A stretch of 50,678 bases of DNA from Butyrivibrio sp. AE3009 (GTDB lineage: Bacteria; Bacillota; Clostridia; Lachnospirales; Lachnospiraceae): positions 1 to 50,678 of the forward strand of contig NZ_ATVS01000027.1 of assembly GCF_000420845.1 (NCBI RefSeq), in the 5' to 3' direction. Made by a program: the position numbers and the translations under genes. Each line of letters starts with the position of its first letter. The stretch's first letter is position 1. The notes beneath the pieces were generated by a model. That model saw only the letters and a program-made list of their open reading frames with translations. It had not been told where the DNA came from and made no database searches. Below are positions 1-8,000 of this stretch, in pieces.

Positions 1-14
1 AAGGAGGATGGAAG

Positions 15-3000
15 ATGAGAGGACTTTTGAAAAAAATATCAGCAATAACTCTGGCGACTCTGATCGCATTTGACACGCCGCTGTGTTCCCTGGCCTATGA
101 CGAAGCTCAGTGGGAGGCTGAGGAAGCCGGGGGAGTCTCCTCCTATGATTATTTTGGAGATTCTGAAGGCAGTACAGATCCGGACATCTGGGGGTATGAC
201 TATGACACAGATGTTTCCGACGACGTGATTTCCGACGACGTGATTTCCGACGACGTGATTTCCGACGACGTGATTTCCGTTGGCATCGATGATTTCCTGA
301 TTGAACAGGAAGCGGATATGGCAGAGGAGGATGCATCTGAATCTGAGGATGCTGATACATCCGGTGAAGTGGAAGAAGCTCCGGATGTAATAGTTGAGGA
401 AGAGGAGGCAGAAGTTACCGATGCAATCTCCGACAATGATGCAGAAATGGTTGTTACAGGGGATGATCTCGGCAATCTGAAGGCTTATGATGATGACATA
501 GTTCATCTTGTTATCGGACAGAAGGTTGATCTTGGTGAGTACCTGAAGAATAAGGTTACAGAACTGGGATATGATCTTAATCAAAAAGGAGCTAAATTCA
601 CCCTTGAAGATGGATCTGTTATATCCCTGAGTGCAAAAGGTGTGGTAAAGGCAAATAAAAAGGGTGTGTGCCGCATTTTCTGGTCCACGCTTAATAGTCA
701 TGGCAAACTGACAAGGCAGGCCATGCTTATAGACACCAAAGTCCATAAAGCTGCACTGTTTGATAAGACAAAGACCCTGACCTATGTGGGACAGACCTAT
801 GACTATAACTACAATGTTCAAAATGATTATGACTGTCCTCCGGTATCCTTTGAATCCGCTAATCCGGATGTCTGCACCATTGATCCGGAGACCGGTGTTA
901 TTACTGCTGTCGCAAAAGGTTCCGCCAAGATTTCCGTAATATGGGGCGGCGGTACCTACAATATCAGTAAATATATACTTACCGGAACTGTGAAGGTCAA
1001 TGTTCCAGCTCTTTCCAAGACCGAAGCAAAAGTATTATCAGGAGCAAAGCTTAAGCTTAAAGTTACAAATGTTCCTAAGGGTACCTATGTTTATTGGGGT
1101 ACAAAAGATGGTGACGACTGTATAGATATTAATTCCAAGGACCTTACCTGTACCGTTACAGCGCTTTATCCCGGTACCCAATATGTATACGCCGAGATAG
1201 ACGATCATCAGTATGAGTGTAAAATAGAGGTTCCCGGTGTAACAGTCAAAAAGGAATCCTTTACACTTGACCCCAAAAAGACCGCTACAGTCACCCTTAA
1301 AAATACCAAGTATAAAGCTTCCGCCTTTAACTGGAGCAGTTCTGCACCAACAGTTGCTACAGTCAGCAACAAGGGTAAGATCAAGGCTGTGGGCAGAGGC
1401 TCTGCTACTATTTTTGCAGAAAAAGATGGTATAGAATGCGCTGTTTTGGTTACAGTAAATAAATCAAAAAAGAACAATAAGAACCTTCCGGTAGATAGCA
1501 CAGAGGGTATAGCGAAGTCCACAGTACCTGCCGATGCTTCGGAAGATACAGTGCTTGGAAGCGTAAGTAACGGATGCCAGCTTACTGTGGAAGCCGGTAC
1601 CTTTGAGAAGGATGCCAATATATCTGCATCGCCCATCAGCACCAAAAAACTTACTTCCATGGGTGCCTATAGGGAAGGTGTGTTTGAAGAGATCATTTCG
1701 CCTGTAACTATTTCCTGCGAAGGATATACAGAGGGAGACTACTTCGGAACTAACGTTGCTCTGACAGTTCCTATGGGTAAGCCCGGTGAGACCATCACTG
1801 ATCCGGAGGCTTATGTATTTGCGTATTACGATGAGAATACCAAGTCCATAAGATATCTGTATCCTGACAGCTATGACCTTGAAAAGAATGAAATGACCAT
1901 CAATCTGCCTCATTTCTCATCCTGGTTTGGTGCCAAGCTTACCAAGGAAGAAGAGATAGAAGCATTCCTTAACAGCTACTGTGCAAAGCGCGCTGTTGAA
2001 GAGGGAAAATTCTCTCAGGCTGCTTCAGAACTTGAGCCCTATATCAAGGCAAAGGCAAAAGCCCTTAACCTCAGGGATGAGGCTTTCAAAGATCTGGTTC
2101 AGGCTACAATTAATATCATTGCAAGTGAAGGCGGTAAAGCACTTGCTGACGGCGGCTACAGTAAAACAGGTGCAGCGGCAAGCTCTGTCACTAAAGCTAT
2201 GACCGGTATAGCAAGAAGTCTGACTGATGGTGATGAGCTGGCTGCCTCGGACGGATTTGAGGCTATGGCAGTTGATGCATTACAGAAGGCATGGGATGAG
2301 CTGGGATATTCAAAGCGGGCAGGAGCTGTTTTTGATCCCGAAATAGCAGAAGGCTTCTCAAGCCAGGCGATAGGCGGCACCTATGGCTTATATAAAGTAT
2401 TTAAGCACCTTAATGAAAATGAAACAGAAGATGCAATGAAGGAGCTGGGGAATGTTATGATGGGCGTTCATCCTGCTGTTGAACTCGGAACCAAAGGAAC
2501 GAGATTTGTTGCTACCTGTTTAAATGTAGAGTTTACCTATTGGAAGGCCAATGAAGTTGAAGAACTTTATCATATATACAAAAACGGTTTTGATAGAGAC
2601 TTCTTCGGAAATTTCGTACTACCTGCTAACGAGGAATCATTCCTTACTTACCTTAATTGTTCCAGCGGTTTTACCAAGGCTAAAGGAATCAACCGCTTCT
2701 ATCAGATGGATAAAAGAGAGGAAATGTGGGCAGAATTAAAGGAGCGTGATTCCAAATGGGCAGAATATGGTTCTTACGATTCTCTTCCTGTGGAAGAAAA
2801 AAGCAGGGTTGAAGCATATCTTGAAAAGGAGCTGATTGACTATTTTGAACTGCGCAGGCAGCAGGAGGGTGTGGCTGCACAGATCAAAGCCAAGGAACAG
2901 GTAATAATTCAGACTATGCTGAATGATAATTTAGGAGCTTTAAAGCTTACAGACGAAAATACAAGACGGTTCTTCAGAGAGGAAACCGAAAAGGACTATA

Positions 3001-3953
3001 ATCTTACCGCAAGATTGGAACGTCTGGTAAAGATTCGTTCTCATATTTCAATGTATATTGATGAAGAGGCGCTTGAGAGATATGCAAGGGATGAGGGCGG
3101 ATACAATTATGGAGATATGATGAATCACTGGGTAGACTGCTGTGCAAGGAATCAGATTTGGAACCATCCGGAGAATAGGCAGCAGGCCCTTGATGAATTC
3201 CTTGAATATGTTGAGATGGCCAACGTTCTGAAACCCGGTATTAACACTAAGTATTCAGGGCTTAATAAGGGCGTTCTGGCTAAAAGCTTTTGGACTGAGC
3301 ACGAAGGCACAACGATATTGTGGATGATAGGATACTTCGATGATCATATCTGGGATGAAGATGGAAACGAAGATATTGAAGCAGAAAAGGTTCCGTTTAA
3401 TCAGGATGTAAGGCTTGATATCTCTGATGGAGAAACTCTAAATAAGAAGATTTCAGGAATAGAAAATATGAAACTAAAAGAGGATGGAACCTTTAGCTAT
3501 AACGCGGATGGAGTTTCCATAAGCGGTTACCTTAATACATCCACTTACATCGGCAGCGGTACATTTACTTTTACTTCCGAGTATGCTAAGAACTATGGCT
3601 ATTCATTGGATGAAGTCGATGGATTCCTTAGAAATGGGGATGAATTCCCTGACGGATGGAATTGTTTCCGTAATCCGCTGTCATATGAAGAAAATCTGAC
3701 TTATTCAGGTTCATTTAAGATATCGCCTTCCAAGTCAGATTACCTCCAGTTCAATATGACCGGAAAAGCGACTATGGAATACTCTGGAACTTATATATCA
3801 GAGGTTAAGGACTATAGTCTTAGATTTGACAGGAGCAAGGCTACCTGTGTACCCGGAGACTTCTATGGAACTAAGACCTGGGATACTTATGAGAGCAGCA
3901 TGAGATGGTATCTTGTTCCCAAAAAGAAAACCAGTACAGGGACAGGAGAATAA
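15..3953 (+). CDS. Large secreted Big_2 (bacterial Ig-like) protein
   Basis: This is a 1312-residue exported protein of unknown function. The start is the ATG at 15, behind a near-perfect AAGGAGG at 1-7. Residues 1-28 form a signal peptide with a basic N-terminus, a hydrophobic core and a cleavage region near SLAYD. Residues 29-150 are very acidic and contain four SDDVI repeats (residues 68-87). Two Big_2-like Ig domains follow at about 257-332 and 412-490, each with the usual pattern of 'V/I..G.I.AV.KGSA.I' (for example KGKIKAVGRGSATI). Residues 510-640 resemble a ZU5-like beta domain. The C-terminal half is mostly helical and then beta-rich, and I do not recognise it. I see no LPXTG motif or SLH domain, so how it attaches to the cell is unclear. 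A surface or extracellular adhesive role is inferred from the Ig domains only. Two terminators follow, so it probably ends its transcript. Confidence 0.85.
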   Translation: MRGLLKKISAITLATLIAFDTPLCSLAYDEAQWEAEEAGGVSSYDYFGDSEGSTDPDIWGYDYDTDVSDDVISDDVISDDVISDDVISVGIDDFLIEQEADMAEEDASESEDADTSGEVEEAPDVIVEEEEAEVTDAISDNDAEMVVTGDDLGNLKAYDDDIVHLVIGQKVDLGEYLKNKVTELGYDLNQKGAKFTLEDGSVISLSAKGVVKANKKGVCRIFWSTLNSHGKLTRQAMLIDTKVHKAALFDKTKTLTYVGQTYDYNYNVQNDYDCPPVSFESANPDVCTIDPETGVITAVAKGSAKISVIWGGGTYNISKYILTGTVKVNVPALSKTEAKVLSGAKLKLKVTNVPKGTYVYWGTKDGDDCIDINSKDLTCTVTALYPGTQYVYAEIDDHQYECKIEVPGVTVKKESFTLDPKKTATVTLKNTKYKASAFNWSSSAPTVATVSNKGKIKAVGRGSATIFAEKDGIECAVLVTVNKSKKNNKNLPVDSTEGIAKSTVPADASEDTVLGSVSNGCQLTVEAGTFEKDANISASPISTKKLTSMGAYREGVFEEIISPVTISCEGYTEGDYFGTNVALTVPMGKPGETITDPEAYVFAYYDENTKSIRYLYPDSYDLEKNEMTINLPHFSSWFGAKLTKEEEIEAFLNSYCAKRAVEEGKFSQAASELEPYIKAKAKALNLRDEAFKDLVQATINIIASEGGKALADGGYSKTGAAASSVTKAMTGIARSLTDGDELAASDGFEAMAVDALQKAWDELGYSKRAGAVFDPEIAEGFSSQAIGGTYGLYKVFKHLNENETEDAMKELGNVMMGVHPAVELGTKGTRFVATCLNVEFTYWKANEVEELYHIYKNGFDRDFFGNFVLPANEESFLTYLNCSSGFTKAKGINRFYQMDKREEMWAELKERDSKWAEYGSYDSLPVEEKSRVEAYLEKELIDYFELRRQQEGVAAQIKAKEQVIIQTMLNDNLGALKLTDENTRRFFREETEKDYNLTARLERLVKIRSHISMYIDEEALERYARDEGGYNYGDMMNHWVDCCARNQIWNHPENRQQALDEFLEYVEMANVLKPGINTKYSGLNKGVLAKSFWTEHEGTTILWMIGYFDDHIWDEDGNEDIEAEKVPFNQDVRLDISDGETLNKKISGIENMKLKEDGTFSYNADGVSISGYLNTSTYIGSGTFTFTSEYAKNYGYSLDEVDGFLRNGDEFPDGWNCFRNPLSYEENLTYSGSFKISPSKSDYLQFNMTGKATMEYSGTYISEVKDYSLRFDRSKATCVPGDFYGTKTWDTYESSMRWYLVPKKKTSTGTGE
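216..275 (+). repeat. Four perfect 15-bp tandem repeats (SDDVI codons)
   Basis: The unit TCCGACGACGTGATT is repeated four times without a mismatch, in frame inside the acidic N-terminal region of the Big_2 protein. The unit is a multiple of three, so copy-number changes would alter length but not frame. Confidence 0.95.
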
Positions 3954-3985
3954 ATAAGAAAATAGAATTTGATTTATTTAAAGAT

Positions 3986-4022
3986 GCGCTGTACTTCATA
4001 ACTGGAGGTACAGTGCATTTTT
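3986..4022 (+). terminator. Rho-independent terminator after Big_2 gene
   Basis: An imperfect stem GCGCTGTAC / GGTACAGTGC, with GT pairs allowed, is followed by ATTTTT. It lies 32 bp after the stop codon. Confidence 0.65.
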
Positions 4023-4037
4023 CTGTGGTAATGAAAG

Positions 4038-4076
4038 GTGACACGGGGACGGTTCTTTTGTCATCGTGATAACACA
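4038..4076 (+). repeat. GGGGACGGTT repeat element, copy 1
   Basis: This short degenerate palindrome carries the core GGGGACGGTTCT at 4045-4056, flanked by GTGACAC and TTGTCATCGTGATAACAC, which can pair in part. The core is the one seen at 6463-6588, 13904-13998 and 23930-23968. It sits between two terminator hairpins. Confidence 0.6.
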
Positions 4077-4114
4077 AGCACTGACCTTCTAACAGAGAAG
4101 GCAGTGCTTTCTTT
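4077..4114 (+). terminator. Second terminator hairpin
   Basis: A stem of AGCACTG plus CCTTCT pairs with AGAAGG plus CAGTGCT around a 5-nt loop, followed by TTCTTTT. It is a stronger hairpin than the one at 3986-4022 and probably backs it up. Confidence 0.7.
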
Positions 4115-4133
4115 TATGATTGAAGCCCCCTTA

Positions 4134-4543
4134 GTTTACCGGATTGAATTTTAGGTATCGACGCACAGCGAAGTAAGCGTCAGGGGCAGAGGGGGGACAT
4201 CCGGAGGGCAGGGCTGGAAGAGGCAGCAGAAGGGCAGAAATATTCGCCTCTGACGGAGCGTATAGATTCATGAGCATTTCAGAAAGGTCCCAACGGGTCT
4301 GTTCGCAGCTCCGTTGTTTGACGTCCGGCAGAAAACATCCGGGAAACTATAGCATAATAATCCGGACGGAGTTTAGGAGTTGCAGACCCGTTGGGACCTT
4401 TATGAAATGCCATGTAATCTAAGCGAAGGAGGGGCGAATATTTCTGCCCTTCTGCTGCCTCTGCCAGCCCTGCCCAGGATGTACCTCTGCCCCTGAACTT
4501 ACTTCGCGTGTGGGAAAACAGATGTGAACTCAATCGGGTAACC
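4134..4543. repeat. Imperfect ~410-bp palindrome (MITE-like or structured element)
   Basis: The two halves of this segment are inverted copies about a centre near 4340. Matching blocks are 4134-4147 with 4530-4543 (12 of 14), 4168-4177 with 4498-4507 (10 of 10), 4181-4192 with 4484-4495 (12 of 12), 4220-4248 with 4433-4461 (29 of 29) and 4283-4301 with 4383-4401 (19 of 19). It looks more GC-rich than its surroundings. It holds no convincing gene; the 84-codon reverse frame at 4279-4533 is a by-product of the palindrome. The terminal blocks resemble terminal inverted repeats, so a non-autonomous mobile element is one reading and a very long RNA hairpin is another. I could not identify a target-site duplication. 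Together with the two terminators and repeat copy 1, it fills the 678-bp gap between genes. Confidence 0.75.
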
Positions 4544-4631
4544 CAAAATTTAAGGTAGTAATGTAATAAAGATTATGATAGAATAAACGAAAATTGTATA
4601 CACGTAAACAATTAATGAGGAGTAGGTGAAA

Positions 4632-5954
4632 ATGGCCCAGAAAAATAGTGAAAAAAGCGTTGAAAAGCAGAAGAAATACGTCGATATGAGCAAGGCAGAG
4701 CTCGAGCAGGAGCTTGTCAAACTCAAGGCTGAATACAAGAAGTACCAGGAGATGGAGCTTAGCCTTAACATGGCAAGAGGTAAGCCCTGCAGAGAGCAGC
4801 TCGACCTTTCCATGGGAATGATGGATGCCCTCAATTCAGAGGCTGATCTGTCCTGTGCTGACGGAACTGACTGCCGTAACTACGGCGTTCTTACAGGTAT
4901 CGAGGAGGCCAAGGAGCTTATCGGTGCCATGATGGAGAACAAGCCCGATAATATCATTATCTATGGCAATTCTTCTCTTAACGTTATGTATGATACTGTT
5001 TCAAGAGCTTTTACCCACGGTGTTATGGGCAACACACCCTGGTGCAAGCTTGATAAGGTCAAATTCTTGTGTCCCGTTCCCGGTTATGACAGGCACTTCG
5101 CCATCACCGAGTACTTCGGAATCGAGATGATCCCTGTACAGATGACCCCTACAGGCCCTGATATGGACGAAGTTGAGAGACTCGTTGCCAACGACGAATC
5201 CATCAAGGGTATCTGGTGCGTGCCCAAGTATTCCAATCCTCAGGGATACTCCTATTCAGACGAGACCGTAAGACGTTTTGCACGTCTTCGTCCCGCAGCA
5301 AGAGATTTCAGGATCTTCTGGGATAACGCATACGGAATTCACCACCTCTATGACGATGATCAGGACTACCTCATTGAGATCCTTGAGGAGTGCAAGAAGG
5401 CAGGAAGCCCTGATCTGGTTTATAAATTCTCCTCCACTTCCAAGATCACTTTCCCCGGAAGCGGAATTGCAGCTATCGCCACATCCCTCAATAACCTTGA
5501 GGAGATCAAGGCTCAGCTCAACTATCAGACAATCGGTCATGACAAGGTTAACCAGCTTCGTCATGTTCGCTACTTCGGAGATTTCGAAGGCATGAAGGCT
5601 CATATGAGAAAGCATGCAGCCATCATCCGTCCCAAGTTCGAGGCAGTACTTGATGCCCTTGACAGAGATCTTGCTCCTGTCGGAGTAGGTGAGTGGACAA
5701 GACCTAAGGGAGGTTATTTCATCAGCTTCGATGCTCCCGAGGGTTGTGCCAAGGCAATTGTTGACAGAGCCAAGAAGGCCGGTGTTACCATGACTGGAGC
5801 CGGAGCAACCTATCCTTACCACAAGGATCCTCATGACTCCAATATCCGTATCGCACCTACCTTCCCTTCACTTAACGACCTTAAGCTTGCAATGGACATC
5901 TTCACTGTATGTGTAAGACTTGTAGCAGTTGATAAGATGCTTAAGGAGATGTAA
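4632..5954 (+). CDS. Aspartate aminotransferase, PF12897-type (class I/II fold, PLP)
   Basis: This 440-residue PLP enzyme probably transfers the amino group between aspartate and 2-oxoglutarate in the cytosol. It matches the Corynebacterium-type aspartate aminotransferase family through LSLNMARGKP near the N-terminus, NYGVLTGIEEAKEL, the substrate-loop region GNSSLNVMYDT, the PLP-contact region WDNAYGIHHL, and the Schiff-base lysine in SSTSKITFPGSG (K271). Length is typical. I chose ATG 4632 because GAGGAG at 4617-4622 lies 9 nt upstream; the GTG at 4626 would be only 3 nt away. The first 40 residues are highly charged and helical, as usual in this group. The cinA-like gene begins 4 nt after the stop, so the two are probably cotranscribed. 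Confidence 0.9.
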   Translation: MAQKNSEKSVEKQKKYVDMSKAELEQELVKLKAEYKKYQEMELSLNMARGKPCREQLDLSMGMMDALNSEADLSCADGTDCRNYGVLTGIEEAKELIGAMMENKPDNIIIYGNSSLNVMYDTVSRAFTHGVMGNTPWCKLDKVKFLCPVPGYDRHFAITEYFGIEMIPVQMTPTGPDMDEVERLVANDESIKGIWCVPKYSNPQGYSYSDETVRRFARLRPAARDFRIFWDNAYGIHHLYDDDQDYLIEILEECKKAGSPDLVYKFSSTSKITFPGSGIAAIATSLNNLEEIKAQLNYQTIGHDKVNQLRHVRYFGDFEGMKAHMRKHAAIIRPKFEAVLDALDRDLAPVGVGEWTRPKGGYFISFDAPEGCAKAIVDRAKKAGVTMTGAGATYPYHKDPHDSNIRIAPTFPSLNDLKLAMDIFTVCVRLVAVDKMLKEM

Positions 5955-5958
5955 AAAA

Positions 5959-6453
5959 GTGGATGATTTCGAGGATTTTGTCAGAGGCAAGTATCAAAAG
6001 ATAACTAAAACGCTGATAGAAAAAAAGAAATATATTACCACCATGGAGAGCTGTACCTCCGGGCTCATCGCTTCTCTTATCACAGATACCGAAGGCTCCT
6101 CAGCCATAATGAAGGGAGCCTTCGTGACCTACAGTAATGAAGCCAAGATCATGCAGGGAGTACCGGAAACAGTAATAGCAGAGTATGGCGTATATTCCTG
6201 CGAAACCGCGACGGAGATGGCCAAGGCAGCAAAAACGGCCTACGGCGCCGATATAGCAATCGGTGTTACCGGGACCATGGGAAACATCGATCCTGCCAAT
6301 AACGACAGCACTCCGGGTGAGATCTATTATGCTATAGCTTATGGAAGTGACGTTTTTGTTACCAAAGATAAGCTGATGTCCAAGGGAACAAGAGCAGAAT
6401 ACAAGCTGGTTGTGGCTAACCTCATAGCCGACAAGCTTCTTAGCATTCTATGA
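5959..6453 (+). CDS. CinA C-terminal domain protein (nicotinamide-nucleotide amidohydrolase)
   Basis: This 164-residue protein consists only of the CinA C-terminal (PncC) domain. In that family it deamidates NMN to nicotinate mononucleotide in pyridine-nucleotide salvage. Family landmarks are MESCTSGLIASLITDTEGSS, the substrate region VTYSNEAKIMQGV, and IGVTGTMGNIDP where most members have a TGxAGP-like motif. The N-terminal molybdopterin-binding domain of full-length CinA is absent, which is common. I take GTG 5959 as the start because AAGGAG at 5943-5948, within the end of the previous gene, is 10 nt upstream. The upstream ATG at 5929 would overlap that gene and has no ribosome site. Gene spacing indicates an operon with the aminotransferase. 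The repeat palindrome starting 9 nt downstream may help end the transcript. Confidence 0.85.
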   Translation: MDDFEDFVRGKYQKITKTLIEKKKYITTMESCTSGLIASLITDTEGSSAIMKGAFVTYSNEAKIMQGVPETVIAEYGVYSCETATEMAKAAKTAYGADIAIGVTGTMGNIDPANNDSTPGEIYYAIAYGSDVFVTKDKLMSKGTRAEYKLVVANLIADKLLSIL

Positions 6454-6462
6454 CATGAGTTA

Positions 6463-6588
6463 ACGAGGACGATTGTGAGTCAATGGGGACGGTTTTTATA
6501 CCAATGGGGACGGTTCTCTATGGTAAAGTTTTTGCAAAGAAAAAACTTTACCATAGAGAACCGTCCCCATTGGTATAAAAACCATCCC
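6463..6588. repeat. GGGGACGGTT palindrome, copy 2
   Basis: A long near-perfect palindrome has left arm 6483-6533, a 7-nt loop at 6534-6540 and right arm 6541-6588. The left arm contains two GGGGACGGTT cores (6485-6494 and 6506-6515), separated by TTTATACCAAT. The right arm contains one inverted core (6559-6568) and a degenerate second one. An extra module at 6462-6484 on the left has no partner on the right. The RNA would form a very stable hairpin between the cinA-like gene and the GltD-like gene. Confidence 0.9.
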
Positions 6589-6613
6589 TATAGACATATA
6601 GACAAGTTCAAGA

Positions 6614-6654
6614 AAGTCAAGAAAAGCTCCATCAAAACGGGTTTTTCTTGACTT
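6614..6654. terminator. Possible terminator-like hairpin
   Basis: AAGTCAAGAAAA at 6614-6625 pairs with TTTTTCTTGACTT at 6642-6654 around a 16-nt loop. The U-tract is weak in both directions, so it may be a leader structure of the next gene instead. Confidence 0.35.
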
Positions 6655-6711
6655 CTTTAACATATAGAATAATCCAAACGCAAGAAAAGAAAGAATAAAG
6701 GGGGTTATTCT

Positions 6712-7902
6712 ATGTCAGTACATGTAATCGATGAGGCAAATCGCTGCCTTCAGTGCACAAATCCCAGATGTCGGGAAAACGGGTGTCCAATTCACACAAA
6801 CATTCCGAAAATGATACAGCTTTTCAAGGAAAACAAGATGATGGAAGCTGCGGAGATGCTCTTTGCCAACAATCCGCTGTCCATGGTATGTTCTCTTGTC
6901 TGCAACCATGAGAATCAGTGCGAGGGAAACTGCGTAAGAGGTATAAAGGGCGAACCTGTGCACATTTCTTCAATCGAGAACTATATATCGGATTCCTGCT
7001 TCGAGAGGCTGGAGCTTAAGCCTGCTCCTTCAAACGGTATGAAGGCAGCGGTTATAGGTGCGGGACCTGCAGGAATCACCATCGCCATCATCCTTGCTCT
7101 TAAGGGATATTCAATAACTGTCTTCGAGACCCATGACAAGATCGGAGGAATCCTTCGCTACGGTATTCCTGAGTTCAGACTTCCTAAGTCCATTCTGGAT
7201 AGATATTACAAAAAAATGAGAGAGCTCGGAATTAAGTTCAGACCCAATTTCTCAATCGGAGGTTCCACCGGAATTCAGGACCTCTTAAACGATGGCTATA
7301 AGAGCGTGTTCATAGGAACAGGAGCCTGGCGTCCAAGAAAGCTAGGCGTTCCGGGAGAGACCTTCGGAAATGTATTCTATGCCATCAACTACCTCAACAA
7401 CCCTGATGTCTATGATCTTGGTGACAAGGTAGCTATAATAGGAGCAGGCAACGCTGCCATGGACGTGGCCAGAACCGCCATCAGACACGGATCGAAGGAA
7501 GTTGTAGTCTATGTAAGAGGCGAAGAAGTCAGTGCCTCCAAGTCCGAATTTGAGTACGCCAAGGTTGACGGCGTTAAGTTTGAATACAAAAAGCAGATTG
7601 TCCGCATCCTGGATGAAGGCCCGGTATTTCTCAATGCAGAAACGGGAGCCGAGGAGCTTGTTCCGGCAGACAGCATCATGATCGCTATCTCTCAGGTTCC
7701 TCAGGACCGCATCGTAACCCACGAGAAGGACCTTAAGCTCAACGAGAAAGGAAACCTTTACACCAACGAATCCGGTGAGACCTCCCTTCCCGGCGTCTTC
7801 GCCTCCGGCGACGTAGTAACCGGCGCCAAAACCGTAGTTGCCGCCGTCGACGTCTCAAAAAGGATTGCAGAGGACATGGACAAATATATGCAAGGACTGT
7901 GA
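6712..7902 (+). CDS. GltD-like NAD(P)H-dependent flavoprotein oxidoreductase
   Basis: This 396-residue protein belongs to the family of glutamate synthase small subunit, NfnB and related flavoproteins, which pass electrons from NAD(P)H through FAD and Fe-S clusters. The N-terminal 90 residues carry two cysteine groups (CLQCTNPRCRENGCP and CSLVCNHENQCEGNC) expected to bind [4Fe-4S] clusters. FAD binding is shown by VIGAGPAGITIAI and ETHDKIGGILRYGIPEFRLP, and the pyridine nucleotide site by AIIGAGNAAMDVARTA. A second FAD contact is GVFASGDVVTGAKTVV near the C-terminus. An AAAGGGGG site precedes the ATG. There is no glutamate synthase large subunit or ferredoxin-NADP partner gene beside it, so the electron acceptor cannot be assigned. 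It stands alone between a repeat palindrome and the iron transporter. Confidence 0.85.
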   Translation: MSVHVIDEANRCLQCTNPRCRENGCPIHTNIPKMIQLFKENKMMEAAEMLFANNPLSMVCSLVCNHENQCEGNCVRGIKGEPVHISSIENYISDSCFERLELKPAPSNGMKAAVIGAGPAGITIAIILALKGYSITVFETHDKIGGILRYGIPEFRLPKSILDRYYKKMRELGIKFRPNFSIGGSTGIQDLLNDGYKSVFIGTGAWRPRKLGVPGETFGNVFYAINYLNNPDVYDLGDKVAIIGAGNAAMDVARTAIRHGSKEVVVYVRGEEVSASKSEFEYAKVDGVKFEYKKQIVRILDEGPVFLNAETGAEELVPADSIMIAISQVPQDRIVTHEKDLKLNEKGNLYTNESGETSLPGVFASGDVVTGAKTVVAAVDVSKRIAEDMDKYMQGL

Positions 7903-7933
7903 TTGGCTTGTTAACATAGGCTAATATTAAGGG

Positions 7934-7962
7934 TGGCATATTTTCAATGTTGGGACTATAAT
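7934..7962 (+). promoter_or_regulatory. Promoter of feoAB fusion gene
   Basis: A perfect -10 TATAAT lies at 7957-7962, with a poor -35 candidate TGGCAT 17 bp upstream at 7934-7939. The predicted start of transcription falls inside the operator-like palindrome at 7968-7982. Confidence 0.5.
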
Positions 7963-7967
7963 GTTAA

Positions 7968-7982
7968 TGATAAAAGTTATCA
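7968..7982. promoter_or_regulatory. Fur-box-like operator upstream of feoAB
   Basis: TGATAAAAGTTATCA is a perfect inverted repeat of TGATAA/TTATCA around AAG. The consensus 7-1-7 Fur box is TGATAAT-N-ATTATCA, so each half matches 6 of 7 positions. It lies 5 bp after the -10 element and 18 bp before the start codon, where a bound repressor would block transcription. Iron-dependent repression by Fur is inferred from this match and from the gene it precedes. Confidence 0.6.
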
Positions 7983-8000
7983 ATAAATTGGAGATATGTC

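Noticed and set aside
39..821. Reverse-strand open frame of 260 codons
   Set aside because: It lies wholly opposite the Big_2 gene, has no ribosome site or recognisable domain, and its repeats only mirror the SDDVI codons.
4279..4533. Reverse-strand open frame of 84 codons in the large palindrome
   Set aside because: It follows from the inverted repeat and has no start signal or homology that I recognise.
6463..6588. CRISPR-like repeat reading of the GGGGACGGTT units
   Set aside because: The units are few, irregularly spaced, inverted and dispersed, with no equal-length spacers and no cas genes.
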